Below are positions 1-8,968 of a stretch of DNA of 64,000 nt, in pieces. The position numbers and the translations under genes are program-made. Within the stretch, counting starts at the first letter, position 1; every line of letters starts with the position of its first letter. The notes beneath the pieces are model-generated. The model saw nothing but the letters and a program-made list of their open reading frames with translations. It was not told where the DNA came from and did not search any database. Where the stretch lies: the NCBI RefSeq assembly GCF_900155685.1, contig NZ_LT732548.1:257898-321897 (forward strand). Direction: 5' to 3'. This stretch comes from Paenibacillus bouchesdurhonensis. GTDB lineage: Bacteria; Bacillota; Bacilli; Paenibacillales; Paenibacillaceae.

Positions 1-3000
1 ATTTCGGCGCGAGTAGTTTCCTGCTTGCCTCCGAAATGATTAACATTCTCGCTTTCCGCGATCAATTTGGCTATAGCTTCAGCTACATCCTTTTTGGCCC
101 ATGGCGAGACATCGAGAAGGTCTGGAAGGCTGGATTGAACGAGTGCATACATGCCGGTTCCTGTTTTCTTGATTTCCACAGTGACAGTACCGTCAGAATT
201 AACCTGAACTATAGTTGGCACAGAGCGGACTTCATTTGTTTCTGGAATATAGACGACTCCGACCAGCGCATTTACGTCGATGCCATCTGCATCCAGTGTA
301 ATAAATTCGCTTACCATGGATTTGCCGAAATGCTTAAGCTCTTTCGCTGTGTTATCCGCGTTCAGCTTTTCGATTCTAAGCACGGTAGGCTCTGCTAGTA
401 CTTTCTTGCCTTGCAGCAGCTCCAGCATGGCAGCCGTTTGGGCTTCAGTTGGAGCAATGATGGAAATGCTAGCGCTTCCATCTCCGGATATTAGAGCTGC
501 AGGAATTCGATGCTCCCTTCCGTCCACAAGCACCGACAGGCTGCTCTGCGGGTCTTTTTTGGCTAATGCGGCAATCACTTCTTCTGGAATTTCGAGCTCT
601 ACTTGCTTAGCATTATCTCCAGCAGAGATTTGGAAGTTCGAGGAGCTTGAAGTGTTGATGGCTTCAACCGCTGTGCTGGCCGGCACGGTCACCACGGCTT
701 TGTCTCCATCAAGAACTACTTTGACGTCGAGCTGCCCTTCAGGCTTAGGCTTTTGTGGGGCTGGTGCAGGTGATCCCGAACCGCTTCCACCAGAGCCGCT
801 TGATCCTCCGGAACCTCCAGAGCCACCAGAGCCGCCGCCTGTTCCGGCACCGCTTGAAGTCTGCGCGCTCAGCACGTTAGAAGCTGCAGATACCTTTTCA
901 ATTTGATCATCTGACTTTACTATAGCCAGCAAATGAATTTTGTAAGTAGTATTTGAGGCAAGAGAACTGATCGTGTATTTGTCGGCTGTTGTTGTTCCCA
1001 CCATCGCGTTATTCACATAAATCTCATACTCCGTCGCCCCGCTAACTGCTCCCCATTGAATTTGAATCGAATCGGTCGATGTGGAGGCCACTGACAGGTT
1101 ACTTGGAGCCGCTAGAGCGGAAGTATTCACATTGCCGTCGATTGGCAGGTCGTGCACCAGTTGAGTAGTCAATGTCCGGTTGCGGTCGCCACTGACATCC
1201 CAGCTCATAACGCCTGCGATATCCAGAGATTTGACGATCGATGCCGTGTACATCATTGTTGTTTTGTCGTTATAGGTAATGAAGCCTTTAGTCTCCTCGC
1301 TGTACAGATAAGGGACTTTGGCTGCTTCGTTCCAATAACGGACATAGCCGTCTTTGTTCAGGAAGTTTTCCTCAATATCTGTAAAATCCAGTATGCCAGC
1401 TTCCCATGTTCCCGGCATAATGCTCTCGCAGGTCTGATATTGTCCGCTAGCCGGGCAATCTGCCCATGCTTTGCCGTAATAAGGTACACCCACCATCAAT
1501 TTATGCTGCGGTACTCCGCCGTTTAAATGGCCTAGCAGACCGCCAAGCACATGATTTCTTGGGGCTGTGGTCGATGCTCTTGGATGCTCCCTGTCATAGA
1601 ATAAAGGCGAATTATGATGAGCGAGCGTCTCCCAGCTTCCGCTAAAATCGTAAGTCATAATGTTAATGAAATCGAGATACTGTACGGAGTTGGCAAGATC
1701 GGCATTTCTAACGAAATTGTCGCCCTGCCCGGAGGCAATCGTCAGTAAGTAGTACTTGTTATCCTCGGAGCCGGCTGCATCCAGCGCTTCGCGAACGGTC
1801 TTCATCAGAAGCGTGAAGTTTATCGGATCCTCCGGGCTTCTGGAGTTGTCGTCTTCTCCGCCCTCCACAGGATACTCCCAGTCCACGTCTAATCCGTCCA
1901 GCTTGTACTCACGGAGGAAATTGACCGCAGATTCCGCGAAGGAGCGACGGGTTTCCTCTGTTCTTGCCATATTAGAGAAATGGTTGGACCAGGACCAGCC
2001 GCCGACGGAAATGATCAGCTTCAAGTGAGGGTTCTGATCTCTAATCTCCGCAAAGGATTCGAAATTCACGAAATCGAATTCTGGATCCCCTATGATCATT
2101 TCGCCATCATAGACGTAACGATCTTGAGCAGGAATAGTAGGGTCTTCGCAGGCCCTTACAGCGCTTCCAAACTTCTTCCAGCAAAGATCGGCGAAGGCGT
2201 AATTGATATGCGTGATTTGCGATACATCAATATCCTTCGGGTGGAAATTACGCTGAGTTGGACTAGCAGACCAAGAGGAGTAATAAGTAATATTATTATA
2301 ATTGCTGCCTGGCACTACTGTGGCTTCCTCGCTTGCGGAAGAAGACCATAAGCTGTTTTTCGCAACAACCGTATAACGATATGCTTTACCTTCCTCTAGT
2401 CTCTTGGCTACATAACGGTTATCATTGCTGGAACCGATCTTAGTTCCATCTTGATAGATGTCATAGCCCGTGGCTCCAGGAACTGGAGCCCATCCTAGTG
2501 CTGCAGAGGATCTTGTCGCTGTTACGACTTGCAGCCCCTCCGGCCGAGTAAGCTCGCCCCATTTTATAGTGACAAAGTTGCTTTTCTCGGAAGTAGGCTC
2601 CTCATCGTTCATCGCACTCACAGCGAATGTATAGGTTTCGCCTGCTACAAGAGGGCCGAAGGACACTGTAGTTTCGTTATTGCCCTCGGTTACTTCTTCC
2701 AAGGTGTCGTTCACATAGAGATTGTATCCAGCCGCTCTTGGGCTGGAACCCCAATTTAAGGTTACCGCATCGGCGGAGACATCCGTGACCTTAAGATAGC
2801 TTGGAGGCGCTAAAGGTGCTTTCTCATACACGGTTGTGTCGGCAGTCGTTGTGAACTCAAGAATATTACTTTTGAGCTCTTTAGAAGGCCTATGATCGTA
2901 CCAGGTAATGTAAATTCGATAGGTAGTTTCCGGCTCAAGCCCCGTAACTGCGTGCGTGGTCAGATTTCCCCAAGTAATATATCCGTTTGTATCGGCGTTC

Positions 3001-3593
3001 CAGATATCGATATCATTCGGATCATTCGGAAGATAATCCCACTCGAAGGTTGCTTGGTTATGGGTTACTTCCACCAGTCGAAGATTAGCTGGGCCGGAGG
3101 TTTTTTCGGGTTTTCCCGGGCCGTCGAGCGTCGTAAATTCTACAATATTACTTTTATGTTTTAACGCTTCTTCTGGGGACGATTCATCAAGCCAAGTTAC
3201 ATAAAGCTTGTAAGTTGTATTCGGTTTCAAGTTATCAATCGTTCGGCTGCCGCCGTGTCCCCAAGTAAAATAATCACCGGTAGCGTGCCATACATGGATA
3301 TCAGCCTTATGATTCGGATCGTTGGGATCATAATCCCATTCTATCGTAGCTTCAGTAGAAGTAATTGAATCTTGAACAACTCGTAAATTTTGCGGTGCTA
3401 GCGGGTCTTGAGGTGCATAAGTAGAACTGGTCACTGTTGCAGGGGCATTTGTGGCTGCTGTAGATTGGGGGGAGGAATTGCCATCAGCAGCGTGGGTTGT
3501 CAATGAACTAAACAGCGGCGTAAGAGATATTGCAATAATCAGAAACCATATCATCCATTTTGAATGTTTCCTAGACACTATTGAGTTCACCAT
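1..3593 (-). CDS. Modular GH18 chitinase with Fn3 and SLH domains (3' end beyond window)
   Basis: Secreted chitinase expected to hydrolyse beta-1,4-linked GlcNAc polymers at the cell surface. The frame is open from an ATG at 3593 (AGAGGTG Shine-Dalgarno 5 nt upstream) to the left edge, about 1197 codons. In order: a signal peptide ending near THAA, four fibronectin type III modules (about residues 45-390), a GH18 barrel with the catalytic signature DGLDVDWE and the YAFADL beta-strand, a fifth Fn3, a Gly/Ser-rich linker, a domain of about 200 residues I do not recognise, and the start of an SLH repeat (SPWAKKDVAEAI). The SLH repeats would tether it to cell-wall polymer; the rest lies outside the window. 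A cre-like site upstream suggests carbon catabolite repression. Chitinase is the best call; another GH18 activity such as an endo-GlcNAcase is less likely. Confidence 0.93.
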   Translation of the reverse strand, partial: MVNSIVSRKHSKWMIWFLIIAISLTPLFSSLTTHAADGNSSPQSTAATNAPATVTSSTYAPQDPLAPQNLRVVQDSITSTEATIEWDYDPNDPNHKADIHVWHATGDYFTWGHGGSRTIDNLKPNTTYKLYVTWLDESSPEEALKHKSNIVEFTTLDGPGKPEKTSGPANLRLVEVTHNQATFEWDYLPNDPNDIDIWNADTNGYITWGNLTTHAVTGLEPETTYRIYITWYDHRPSKELKSNILEFTTTADTTVYEKAPLAPPSYLKVTDVSADAVTLNWGSSPRAAGYNLYVNDTLEEVTEGNNETTVSFGPLVAGETYTFAVSAMNDEEPTSEKSNFVTIKWGELTRPEGLQVVTATRSSAALGWAPVPGATGYDIYQDGTKIGSSNDNRYVAKRLEEGKAYRYTVVAKNSLWSSSASEEATVVPGSNYNNITYYSSWSASPTQRNFHPKDIDVSQITHINYAFADLCWKKFGSAVRACEDPTIPAQDRYVYDGEMIIGDPEFDFVNFESFAEIRDQNPHLKLIISVGGWSWSNHFSNMARTEETRRSFAESAVNFLREYKLDGLDVDWEYPVEGGEDDNSRSPEDPINFTLLMKTVREALDAAGSEDNKYYLLTIASGQGDNFVRNADLANSVQYLDFINIMTYDFSGSWETLAHHNSPLFYDREHPRASTTAPRNHVLGGLLGHLNGGVPQHKLMVGVPYYGKAWADCPASGQYQTCESIMPGTWEAGILDFTDIEENFLNKDGYVRYWNEAAKVPYLYSEETKGFITYNDKTTMMYTASIVKSLDIAGVMSWDVSGDRNRTLTTQLVHDLPIDGNVNTSALAAPSNLSVASTSTDSIQIQWGAVSGATEYEIYVNNAMVGTTTADKYTISSLASNTTYKIHLLAIVKSDDQIEKVSAASNVLSAQTSSGAGTGGGSGGSGGSGGSSGSGGSGSGSPAPAPQKPKPEGQLDVKVVLDGDKAVVTVPASTAVEAINTSSSSNFQISAGDNAKQVELEIPEEVIAALAKKDPQSSLSVLVDGREHRIPAALISGDGSASISIIAPTEAQTAAMLELLQGKKVLAEPTVLRIEKLNADNTAKELKHFGKSMVSEFITLDADGIDVNALVGVVYIPETNEVRSVPTIVQVNSDGTVTVEIKKTGTGMYALVQSSLPDLLDVSPWAKKDVAEAIAKLIAESENVNHFGGKQETTRAE

Positions 3594-3741
3594 TTTCACC
3601 TCTACTATGTTAATCATTAAAAAAATTCATTCGTATCCATCTAAACATATAAGGATAATCATCAGATTCTTGAGTTATGAAATGATGTATGAGTTCGTGA
3701 TGAAAGTATGAAGCAGTTATTAAATTCAAGAGACAGTCGCT

Positions 3742-3755
3742 TGTAAGCGTTTGCT
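3742..3755. promoter_or_regulatory. Candidate cre (CcpA) site upstream of the chitinase
   Basis: TGTAAGCGTTTGCT matches the cre consensus TGWAANCGNTNWCA at 12 of 14 positions and lies about 150 nt upstream of the chitinase start. The rest of 3594-4102 is AT-rich intergenic DNA between two divergent genes with no other gene I can support. Confidence 0.45.
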
Positions 3756-4102
3756 TAATAAGGTATCAAATTTGCGCACCATCCTCCTTCGGGTTGGATT
3801 TTCACTGGTTCTCTTTTTAGTCTTCAGTTCCTTCCTTTCTACAAAGTTGAATGTTCATAAAATGTTAACAATCTAATCATGGAATCTACCTGATAAATTG
3901 GGAAGGGGGAAATATTTATAAAATAGGGATAAAATTTTATAATTTCATGCTTTTTCCCATAAATTTAGGGAATAAATGTTAAGTGCTCTGGGAGGTTTGC
4001 CAATATGGGCGGACTGTGACACTATATAAGGCATATGGAGTTTCTGTATGCTTATGCAGGGTCGCAAATTATACAATCCTATGAATGGAGGACATGGAAG
4101 TT

Positions 4103-4438
4103 ATGTCATTACCTAATTGCCCGAAATGCAGTTCAGAATATACATATGAAGATAGAGACCTGCTGGTATGTCCGGAATGCGGCCATGAATGGTCTGCAAG
4201 CGGCGGTGCCGAGGACGAAGAGGGCAGAGTCGTGAAGGATGCCAATGGAAATATCCTGAAAGACGGCGACTCTATTACTGTCATCAAGGACTTAAAGGTG
4301 AAAGGAAGCTCATCGGTCATCAAAATTGGTACGAAGGTGAAGAACATCCGTCTTATTGACGGCGATCATGATATCGATTGCAAGATTGACGGTTTCGGAG
4401 CGATGAAGCTGAAGTCGGAGTTCGTGAAGAAAATATAG
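4103..4438 (+). CDS. yjdM: YjdM/PhnA-family zinc-ribbon protein
   Basis: A 111-residue protein that follows the conserved YjdM (formerly PhnA) family throughout. It has an N-terminal zinc ribbon (CPKC and CPEC, about residues 6-27) and the family core [22 protein letters not shown] and KLKSEFVKK. The family was first linked to alkylphosphonate use by its E. coli position, but its biochemical role is unsettled, so none is assigned. In-frame ATGs at 4085 and 4094 precede this one; the ATG at 4103 gives the family-typical start MSLPNCPKC, and GGAGG at 4087-4091 can serve it. It is a single gene followed by its own terminator. Confidence 0.92.
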   Translation: MSLPNCPKCSSEYTYEDRDLLVCPECGHEWSASGGAEDEEGRVVKDANGNILKDGDSITVIKDLKVKGSSSVIKIGTKVKNIRLIDGDHDIDCKIDGFGAMKLKSEFVKKI

Positions 4439-4448
4439 TTGTCAGAAG

Positions 4449-4489
4449 GCGGTTCCTGCACTCCATGTGATAGGAACTGTCTTTTTTTT
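4449..4489 (+). terminator. Rho-independent terminator after yjdM
   Basis: The GGTTCCT and AGGAACT arms form a stem with one G-T pair, followed by eight T residues. Confidence 0.8.
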
Positions 4490-4615
4490 CAGGAAATTAG
4501 ATAAATAAAGCTATTTAAGGAGAATGTTATAGTAAAATAATAACGTTCATAGAAATGATTCTTACATTGAATATACGAATATTGGTGGCTTAGATCAGCG
4601 GAAGGGGAAGGAACC

Positions 4616-5539
4616 ATGTCGAAGAGCGGTCATCGACAAAGGAATTTGACAGCTTATGGGCATAATGAGAATATAGCAGCTTCATTTCCCAGTGGATCTG
4701 GGCGAGATTCAGCTCTGCAGGCGGACTGCGAGAACTGCTTCGGGCTATGCTGCGTCGCACTTCCCTATGCGGCTTCGGTTGACTTTGCGATCGACAAAGA
4801 TGCTGGACAGCCCTGCCCGAATCTTCAGCCTGATTTCCGCTGCGGCATTCACCGGAGTCTTAGACAGCAGGGCTTTCGGGGCTGCACAGTATATGACTGC
4901 TTTGGAGCGGGCCAACAGGTCTCGCAAGAGACCTTCGGAGGGCGTGACTGGCGGCAGTATCCGGATACCGCCCAGACGATGTTCGAGGTATTCCCGTTGA
5001 TGTGGCAGCTCCATGAGCTTCTCTGGTATTTGGCCGAGGTGCTGACCATCCAGTCTACGCGTTCCCTTCATCAAGACATTCGAGCAGCGCTGGAAGAGAC
5101 GGAACAACTGACATATCTTGATGCCGACACGCTCTTGAAACTGGACGTAGCTGCACACCGGGCTGAAGTGAATAAGCTGCTTCTTCGAGCTAGCGAGCTT
5201 GTAAGATCGGCAGTGTTGCAATCACTGAAGGGTTCGGCTGCTCGCCGAAGAACTTTTAACCGGGGCGCAGATCTGATCGGGGCTAAGCTTAAAGGCGCTG
5301 ACCTTCGAGCTGCCAATTTAAGAGGAGCATACCTGATTGCCGCCGACCTGCAGCGTGCAGATTTGGGAGGGGCAGACCTCATCGGCGCGGATTTGCGGGA
5401 TGCTGATCTTCGGGGGGCCGATCTTACGGAGAGTATTTTTCTCACTCAGGCTCAGATCAACTCTGCCAAGGGAGACGCCTATACCAAGCTGCCGCCGACT
5501 CTCGATCGGCCAATGCACTGGCTGTCGCCCCCCGAGTAA
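4616..5539 (+). CDS. Pentapeptide-repeat protein with N-terminal cysteine cluster
   Basis: A 307-residue cytoplasmic protein. The C-terminal third (about residues 218-275) is a run of pentapeptide repeats of the A(D/N)Lxx type (GADLIGAKLKGADLRAANL and similar), which should fold as a short right-handed quadrilateral beta-helix. The first 100 residues hold a cysteine-rich motif, CENCFGLCC, with more Cys near 68, 76, 89 and 95, suggesting a metal or Fe-S site. The middle looks helical. The start has a good Shine-Dalgarno (GGAAGGGGAAGG). The cellular role is unknown; DNA-gyrase protection, known for Qnr/MfpA pentapeptide proteins, is not supported because the repeat tract is too short. The gene is monocistronic, with divergent or unrelated neighbours. 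Confidence 0.85.
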   Translation: MSKSGHRQRNLTAYGHNENIAASFPSGSGRDSALQADCENCFGLCCVALPYAASVDFAIDKDAGQPCPNLQPDFRCGIHRSLRQQGFRGCTVYDCFGAGQQVSQETFGGRDWRQYPDTAQTMFEVFPLMWQLHELLWYLAEVLTIQSTRSLHQDIRAALEETEQLTYLDADTLLKLDVAAHRAEVNKLLLRASELVRSAVLQSLKGSAARRRTFNRGADLIGAKLKGADLRAANLRGAYLIAADLQRADLGGADLIGADLRDADLRGADLTESIFLTQAQINSAKGDAYTKLPPTLDRPMHWLSPPE

Positions 5540-5656
5540 AGGATTTCTCATCTGAAATTCCATCTATCATTCGCTTTTGTCCAGGGATAGCTATGCGGCT
5601 AGAAATGGGATACAATGAGAGAAATAATAACTTACTGTTTGAATGGTTCTTACCTT

Positions 5657-5685
5657 TTGAAAGTTTAAGGGGTATACTTTAATAA
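5657..5685 (+). promoter_or_regulatory. Candidate sigma-A promoter for the luciferase-like gene
   Basis: A -35-like TTGAAA (5657-5662) and -10-like TAATAA (5680-5685) are separated by 17 nt, 35 nt upstream of the start codon. Confidence 0.4.
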
Positions 5686-5720
5686 AGTGAAATAGATGGA
5701 TGAAGCAGGAGGGATCGATC

Positions 5721-6782
5721 ATGGAAATAGGCATAAGTACTTTTGTAGAGACATCGCCGGACGTACATACCGGTGAGGTGATGAGCCATGCCCAGCGGCT
5801 GCGCGAGGTCGTTGAAGAAATCGTACTGGCTGATCAAGTCGGGCTGGACGTTTATGGAGTCGGCGAGCATCACAGGAAGGACTACGCGGCATCATCTCCC
5901 GCCGTTGTGCTGGCTGCAGCTGCGGCTCAGACAAAGCGGATTCGATTGACTAGCGCTGTAACGGTGCTATCCTCGGACGACCCGGTACGGGTGTTCCAGG
6001 ACTTTGCCACGCTCGACGGGATTTCGAACGGGCGCGCGGAAATTATGGCGGGCCGTGGATCTTTTATCGAATCCTTCCCGCTGTTCGGTTATGATTTGCA
6101 GGATTATGACGAGTTGTTCGATGAGAAGCTGGATCTGCTGCTCAAAATATGCGAGTCTGAGAAAGTGACCTGGAGCGGCAAGCATCGTCCGGCGATTGAT
6201 AACTTGGGCGTCTATCCCCGCCCGGTTCAGAATCCGCTGCCCGTATGGATCGGCAGCGGCGGAAACCGGGAATCGGTCATCCGCGCCGGGCTGCTTGGAT
6301 TGCCGCTCGTGCTGGCGATTATCGGCGGACGCCCGATCCAGTTCGCCCCGCTCGTGCAGTTATATAAGCGGGCAGCGGCGCAGGCTGGACATGATGTATC
6401 CAAGCTGTCGATCGCCTCGCACTCCCATGGCTTCGTTGGGGAGGATACAGAGGCGGCTGCAGACAAGTTCTTCCCTTCCACGCAGGCGAGCATGAATGTG
6501 ATCGGCCGCGAGCGTGGCTGGGGCCATTACGACCGTGCGAGCTTCGACGCTGCACGGAGTCCGGAGGGAGCACTGTACGTTGGCGACCCCGAGACGGTAG
6601 CCCAGAAGATTATCAACTTGCGCAAGCATGTAGGGATCACCCGTTTCTTCCTGCACGTCCCGCTTGGCACGATGCCGCATGAGGATGTCATGAGAGCCAT
6701 TGAGCTGCTAGGCACTGAGGTCGCGCCGCGGGTTCGCGAGGAAGTCGCGCGCTGGGAAGCGGAGAACGAGGCGGACATTTAA
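5721..6782 (+). CDS. LLM-class flavin-dependent oxidoreductase
   Basis: A 353-residue bacterial-luciferase-like TIM-barrel protein, probably an FMN- or F420-linked monooxygenase of unknown substrate. It shows the typical N-terminal strand MEIGISTFVETSPD, the GVGEHH motif, SSPAVVLAAAA and TSAVTVLSSDDPVRVFQDFATLD, and the C-terminal VGDPETVAQKI segment found in this superfamily. The ATG at 5721 is chosen over one at 5700 because an AGGAGGG ribosome site (5708-5713) sits 7 nt before it. It stands alone between the pentapeptide-repeat gene and the Mn riboswitch, so context gives no substrate. Confidence 0.88.
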   Translation: MEIGISTFVETSPDVHTGEVMSHAQRLREVVEEIVLADQVGLDVYGVGEHHRKDYAASSPAVVLAAAAAQTKRIRLTSAVTVLSSDDPVRVFQDFATLDGISNGRAEIMAGRGSFIESFPLFGYDLQDYDELFDEKLDLLLKICESEKVTWSGKHRPAIDNLGVYPRPVQNPLPVWIGSGGNRESVIRAGLLGLPLVLAIIGGRPIQFAPLVQLYKRAAAQAGHDVSKLSIASHSHGFVGEDTEAAADKFFPSTQASMNVIGRERGWGHYDRASFDAARSPEGALYVGDPETVAQKIINLRKHVGITRFFLHVPLGTMPHEDVMRAIELLGTEVAPRVREEVARWEAENEADI

Positions 6783-6856
6783 TAGGTTCGGTCTAAACAT
6801 GTCCATTGACAAAACTCTAGTAAAGCAGTTATATTTGAAGAAACTTGATATCTTCC

Positions 6857-7019
6857 CAAAGGGGAGTAGCTGATACAACAAAGTCGTCAATTCGAAGATC
6901 AATGTCTTCCGGCTTTGTTGGCAACGAATTCGTTGTTAGCAAGACCTTTGCCTGTGTTTGAAATGGGTAAAGGTCTCTTTTAATTAACCTTTGCCTCTCG
7001 GCAAAGGTTAATTCTTTTT
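6857..7019 (+). ncRNA. yybP-ykoY manganese riboswitch with expression platform
   Basis: The aptamer (6857-6950) has the family hallmarks: GGGGAGTAGC right after the 5' P1 strand (CAAAGG, 6857-6862) and AAGACCTTTG at the 3' end, which closes P1. Downstream segments can pair in mutually exclusive ways: 6942-6952 with 6966-6976, 6966-6974 with 6987-6995, and 6982-6995 with 7000-7013, the last being a terminator. Known members bind Mn2+ and control metal exporters; the next gene is a TerC-family exporter. The arrangement predicts that ligand-stabilised P1 frees 6966-6974 to block the terminator, so Mn2+ would turn the gene on. Confidence 0.93.
6982..7019 (+). terminator. Riboswitch-controlled terminator
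   Basis: A perfect 14-bp stem (AATTAACCTTTGCC and its complement) with a TCTC loop is followed by TTTTT. It lies about 110 nt upstream of the TerC-family start and is the OFF structure of the riboswitch. Confidence 0.9.
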
Positions 7020-7128
7020 AGATGGGTTAAAGGGGGATTCGTGACTGATTAAAGGTTTTTTGGATGGTTTTTAAGGCAAAGGGCTAACAATAGAAAGACG
7101 AAGAACGATTCGGAAGAGGAGATGGAGA

Positions 7129-7896
7129 ATGGATTTTTCAATTTTGCTGGAATATGGTTGGGTTTTGTTATTGCTAATTGCTCTGGAGGGTCTGCTGGCT
7201 GCGGACAATGCGCTTGTGCTGGCGATCATGGTTAAGCATCTGCCCGAAGCGGAGAGAAAAAAAGCTTTATTTTACGGGCTTGCCGGCGCTTTCGTGTTCC
7301 GACTGCTCTCGTTGTTCATCATTTCATTTCTAGTTGATGTATGGCAGATTCAAGCGATTGGCGCATTGTACTTATTGTTTATTGCAATCAACCACATCGT
7401 CAGAAAAATATTTATTAAGAATACAGAGACCAAAGTGGAGAAAGAAAAGAAGAAATCTGGCTTCTGGACAACGGTTCTCAAGGTCGAATTGGCGGATATT
7501 GCATTTGCCGTTGACTCGATTTTAGCAGCTGTCGCGATGGCCATGACGCTTCCGGACACACCGCTTCCGGCGATTGGCGGCATGGACGGCGGCAAATTTA
7601 TCGTCATATTTGCAGGGGGATTCATCGGACTGATCATTATGCGGTTTGCGGCCAATTTGTTCGTGAATTTACTGAATTCCAGACCTGGCTTAGAAATCGC
7701 GGCCTTCGCTATCGTCGGCTGGGTCGGAGTCAAACTCGCCGTTTTAACGCTGGGACATGAAGACGTAGGCATCATTCCGCATGAGTTCGCACACTCAACG
7801 CTTTGGAAGGTTATTTTCTATTTTGTTCTTATTGCGATTGGCGCCTCGGGCTGGATTCTCTCTAAAGAGAAGAGGCCGTCCTTAGTTGAGCAATAA
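7129..7896 (+). CDS. TerC-family (YkoY-like) membrane protein, putative Mn2+ exporter
   Basis: A 255-residue polytopic membrane protein of the TerC family with about seven hydrophobic segments. It carries the paired acidic membrane motifs of the family, ALEGLLAADNALVLA (about residues 18-32) and ELADIAFAVDSI (about 120-131), thought to bind metal. Members under yybP-ykoY riboswitches have been tied to manganese efflux, and the riboswitch directly upstream supports that role here. A GAGGAG ribosome site lies 7 nt before the ATG. Control is expected by Mn2+-dependent antitermination rather than by a repressor. Confidence 0.92.
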   Translation: MDFSILLEYGWVLLLLIALEGLLAADNALVLAIMVKHLPEAERKKALFYGLAGAFVFRLLSLFIISFLVDVWQIQAIGALYLLFIAINHIVRKIFIKNTETKVEKEKKKSGFWTTVLKVELADIAFAVDSILAAVAMAMTLPDTPLPAIGGMDGGKFIVIFAGGFIGLIIMRFAANLFVNLLNSRPGLEIAAFAIVGWVGVKLAVLTLGHEDVGIIPHEFAHSTLWKVIFYFVLIAIGASGWILSKEKRPSLVEQ

Positions 7897-8006
7897 TCCG
7901 TTGCTTAGAGGATCGACTAGCAAGGGTTCTGGGAGCGCAGTGTCGAAGTAGAAAACTACACAGAAATTTGTGATTCCCATCTTTAAAATTGGAGTGAGTA
8001 TTCAAC

Positions 8007-8336
8007 GTGGCAACCATAGAGGATTTTTTAAAGTTAGATATTCGGATTGGTACTGTGATCAAAGCGGAGGCTTTCCCGGAAGCACGCATACCTGCGATAA
8101 AATTGGAAATTGATTTTGGCGAGATTGGAATCAAGCGTTCTTCCGCCCAAATCACAAAACGCTATGAACCAGAACAACTCATAGGCCGGCAAGTGGCTGC
8201 CGTAGTCAATTTTCCAGTAAGGCGGATCGCAGGCTTTGAATCGGAAGTGCTAGTTATTGGTGGCGTACCCGAGGAGGGGGATGTTGTGCTATTACAACCA
8301 GATCAATCTGTTAAAAATGGCACACCCATTGCTTAA
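8007..8336 (+). CDS. csaA: CsaA-type tRNA-binding-domain protein
   Basis: A 109-residue protein made of a single OB-fold tRNA-binding domain of the kind found at the C-terminus of MetRS, matching the CsaA family in length and motifs ([49 protein letters not shown]). In Bacillus subtilis CsaA has been described as a chaperone linked to protein export; the molecular function is debated. Translation begins at a GTG with GGAGTGAG 9 nt upstream. A strong terminator follows, so this is a single-gene unit. Confidence 0.93.
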   Translation: MATIEDFLKLDIRIGTVIKAEAFPEARIPAIKLEIDFGEIGIKRSSAQITKRYEPEQLIGRQVAAVVNFPVRRIAGFESEVLVIGGVPEEGDVVLLQPDQSVKNGTPIA

Positions 8337-8378
8337 CGATATTGGGTCATGGGCTGTGTAAATAGCAAGTCATAGTTT

Positions 8379-8401
8379 GGGGTGCTTCGGCACCCCTTTT
8401 T
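8379..8401 (+). terminator. Terminator after csaA
   Basis: A 7-bp GC-rich stem (GGGGTGC/GCACCCC) with a TTCG tetraloop is followed by five T residues. It lies between the convergent csaA and marR genes. Confidence 0.9.
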
Positions 8402-8405
8402 GTCC

Positions 8406-8834
8406 TCAATAAAAAATCTTGCGCTGCAGCAGATCAAGCGCTCTCTCGATCTCCTGCAATTCCTCCTCAGAGAAGTGAGCAACTCGCTCGGCAAAGCGAG
8501 ACTCCACTTGCCCGAAAGCCTCGCTCATCATCTTCTCCCCTTGCTTGGACAACCGAATATATTGCTTGCGACGATCCTCTTCATCCGGCAACTTGTCGCA
8601 TAATTGCTTCTCGCTGAGTTTCCGCAGCTCTCGGCTCGTATTCGGCATGGAGATATGCATGCAATTGCTGATTTCACTCAGTGTGACCGGTTGGTTAAAG
8701 GTAATGTACTCCAGCATTTTATACTGAAGGGGCGTAATGTCCTCGGATTTAACATCTCTGGTCATATGATCGGATATTTCATGAACGGCCGCAATAAAAA
8801 CTACGAACTTCTGGAACAATGCATGCTTGTCCAT
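8406..8834 (-). CDS. MarR-family transcriptional regulator
   Basis: A 142-residue winged-helix regulator. The recognition region TLSEISNCMHISMPNTSRELRKLSEKQL and the wing DEEDRRKQYIRLSKQGEKM are typical of MarR proteins, followed by the helical dimerisation tail. The start at 8834 is set by GAGGTG 7 nt upstream; an in-frame ATG at 8882 lacks a ribosome site. It is divergent from a flavodoxin-fold oxidoreductase, and the shared intergenic region is full of TTATCA repeats, so it probably represses that gene and itself. The inducer is unknown; redox-active quinones or electrophiles would fit the neighbour. Confidence 0.9.
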   Translation of the reverse strand: MDKHALFQKFVVFIAAVHEISDHMTRDVKSEDITPLQYKMLEYITFNQPVTLSEISNCMHISMPNTSRELRKLSEKQLCDKLPDEEDRRKQYIRLSKQGEKMMSEAFGQVESRFAERVAHFSEEELQEIERALDLLQRKIFY

Positions 8835-8855
8835 AGGAATCACCTCTACAGACAC

Positions 8856-8951
8856 GATAACAAAGTGATTATCATAAAACAATTATCAAGTAATAATTAT
8901 CAATTGACAATTAAATGAATTATATGCTACCTTTTCATTATCAAATGATAA
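8856..8951. promoter_or_regulatory. TTATCA repeat array between divergent marR and flavodoxin genes
   Basis: ATTATC(A) occurs three times in this stretch. A perfect inverted repeat, TTATCA-AA-TGATAA, spans 8938-8951, 17 nt before the flavodoxin start, and a TTGACA (8904-8909) could be a -35 box. The symmetry and position suit MarR operators. Confidence 0.5.
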
Positions 8952-8968
8952 GTGAAGGGGATTTGGCG

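Noticed and set aside
8904..8932. Full sigma-A promoter before the flavodoxin gene
   Set aside because: TTGACA is perfect, but no -10 box lies at 16-18 nt; the closest (TATGCT) is at 13 nt. Kept only as a remark on the operator entry.
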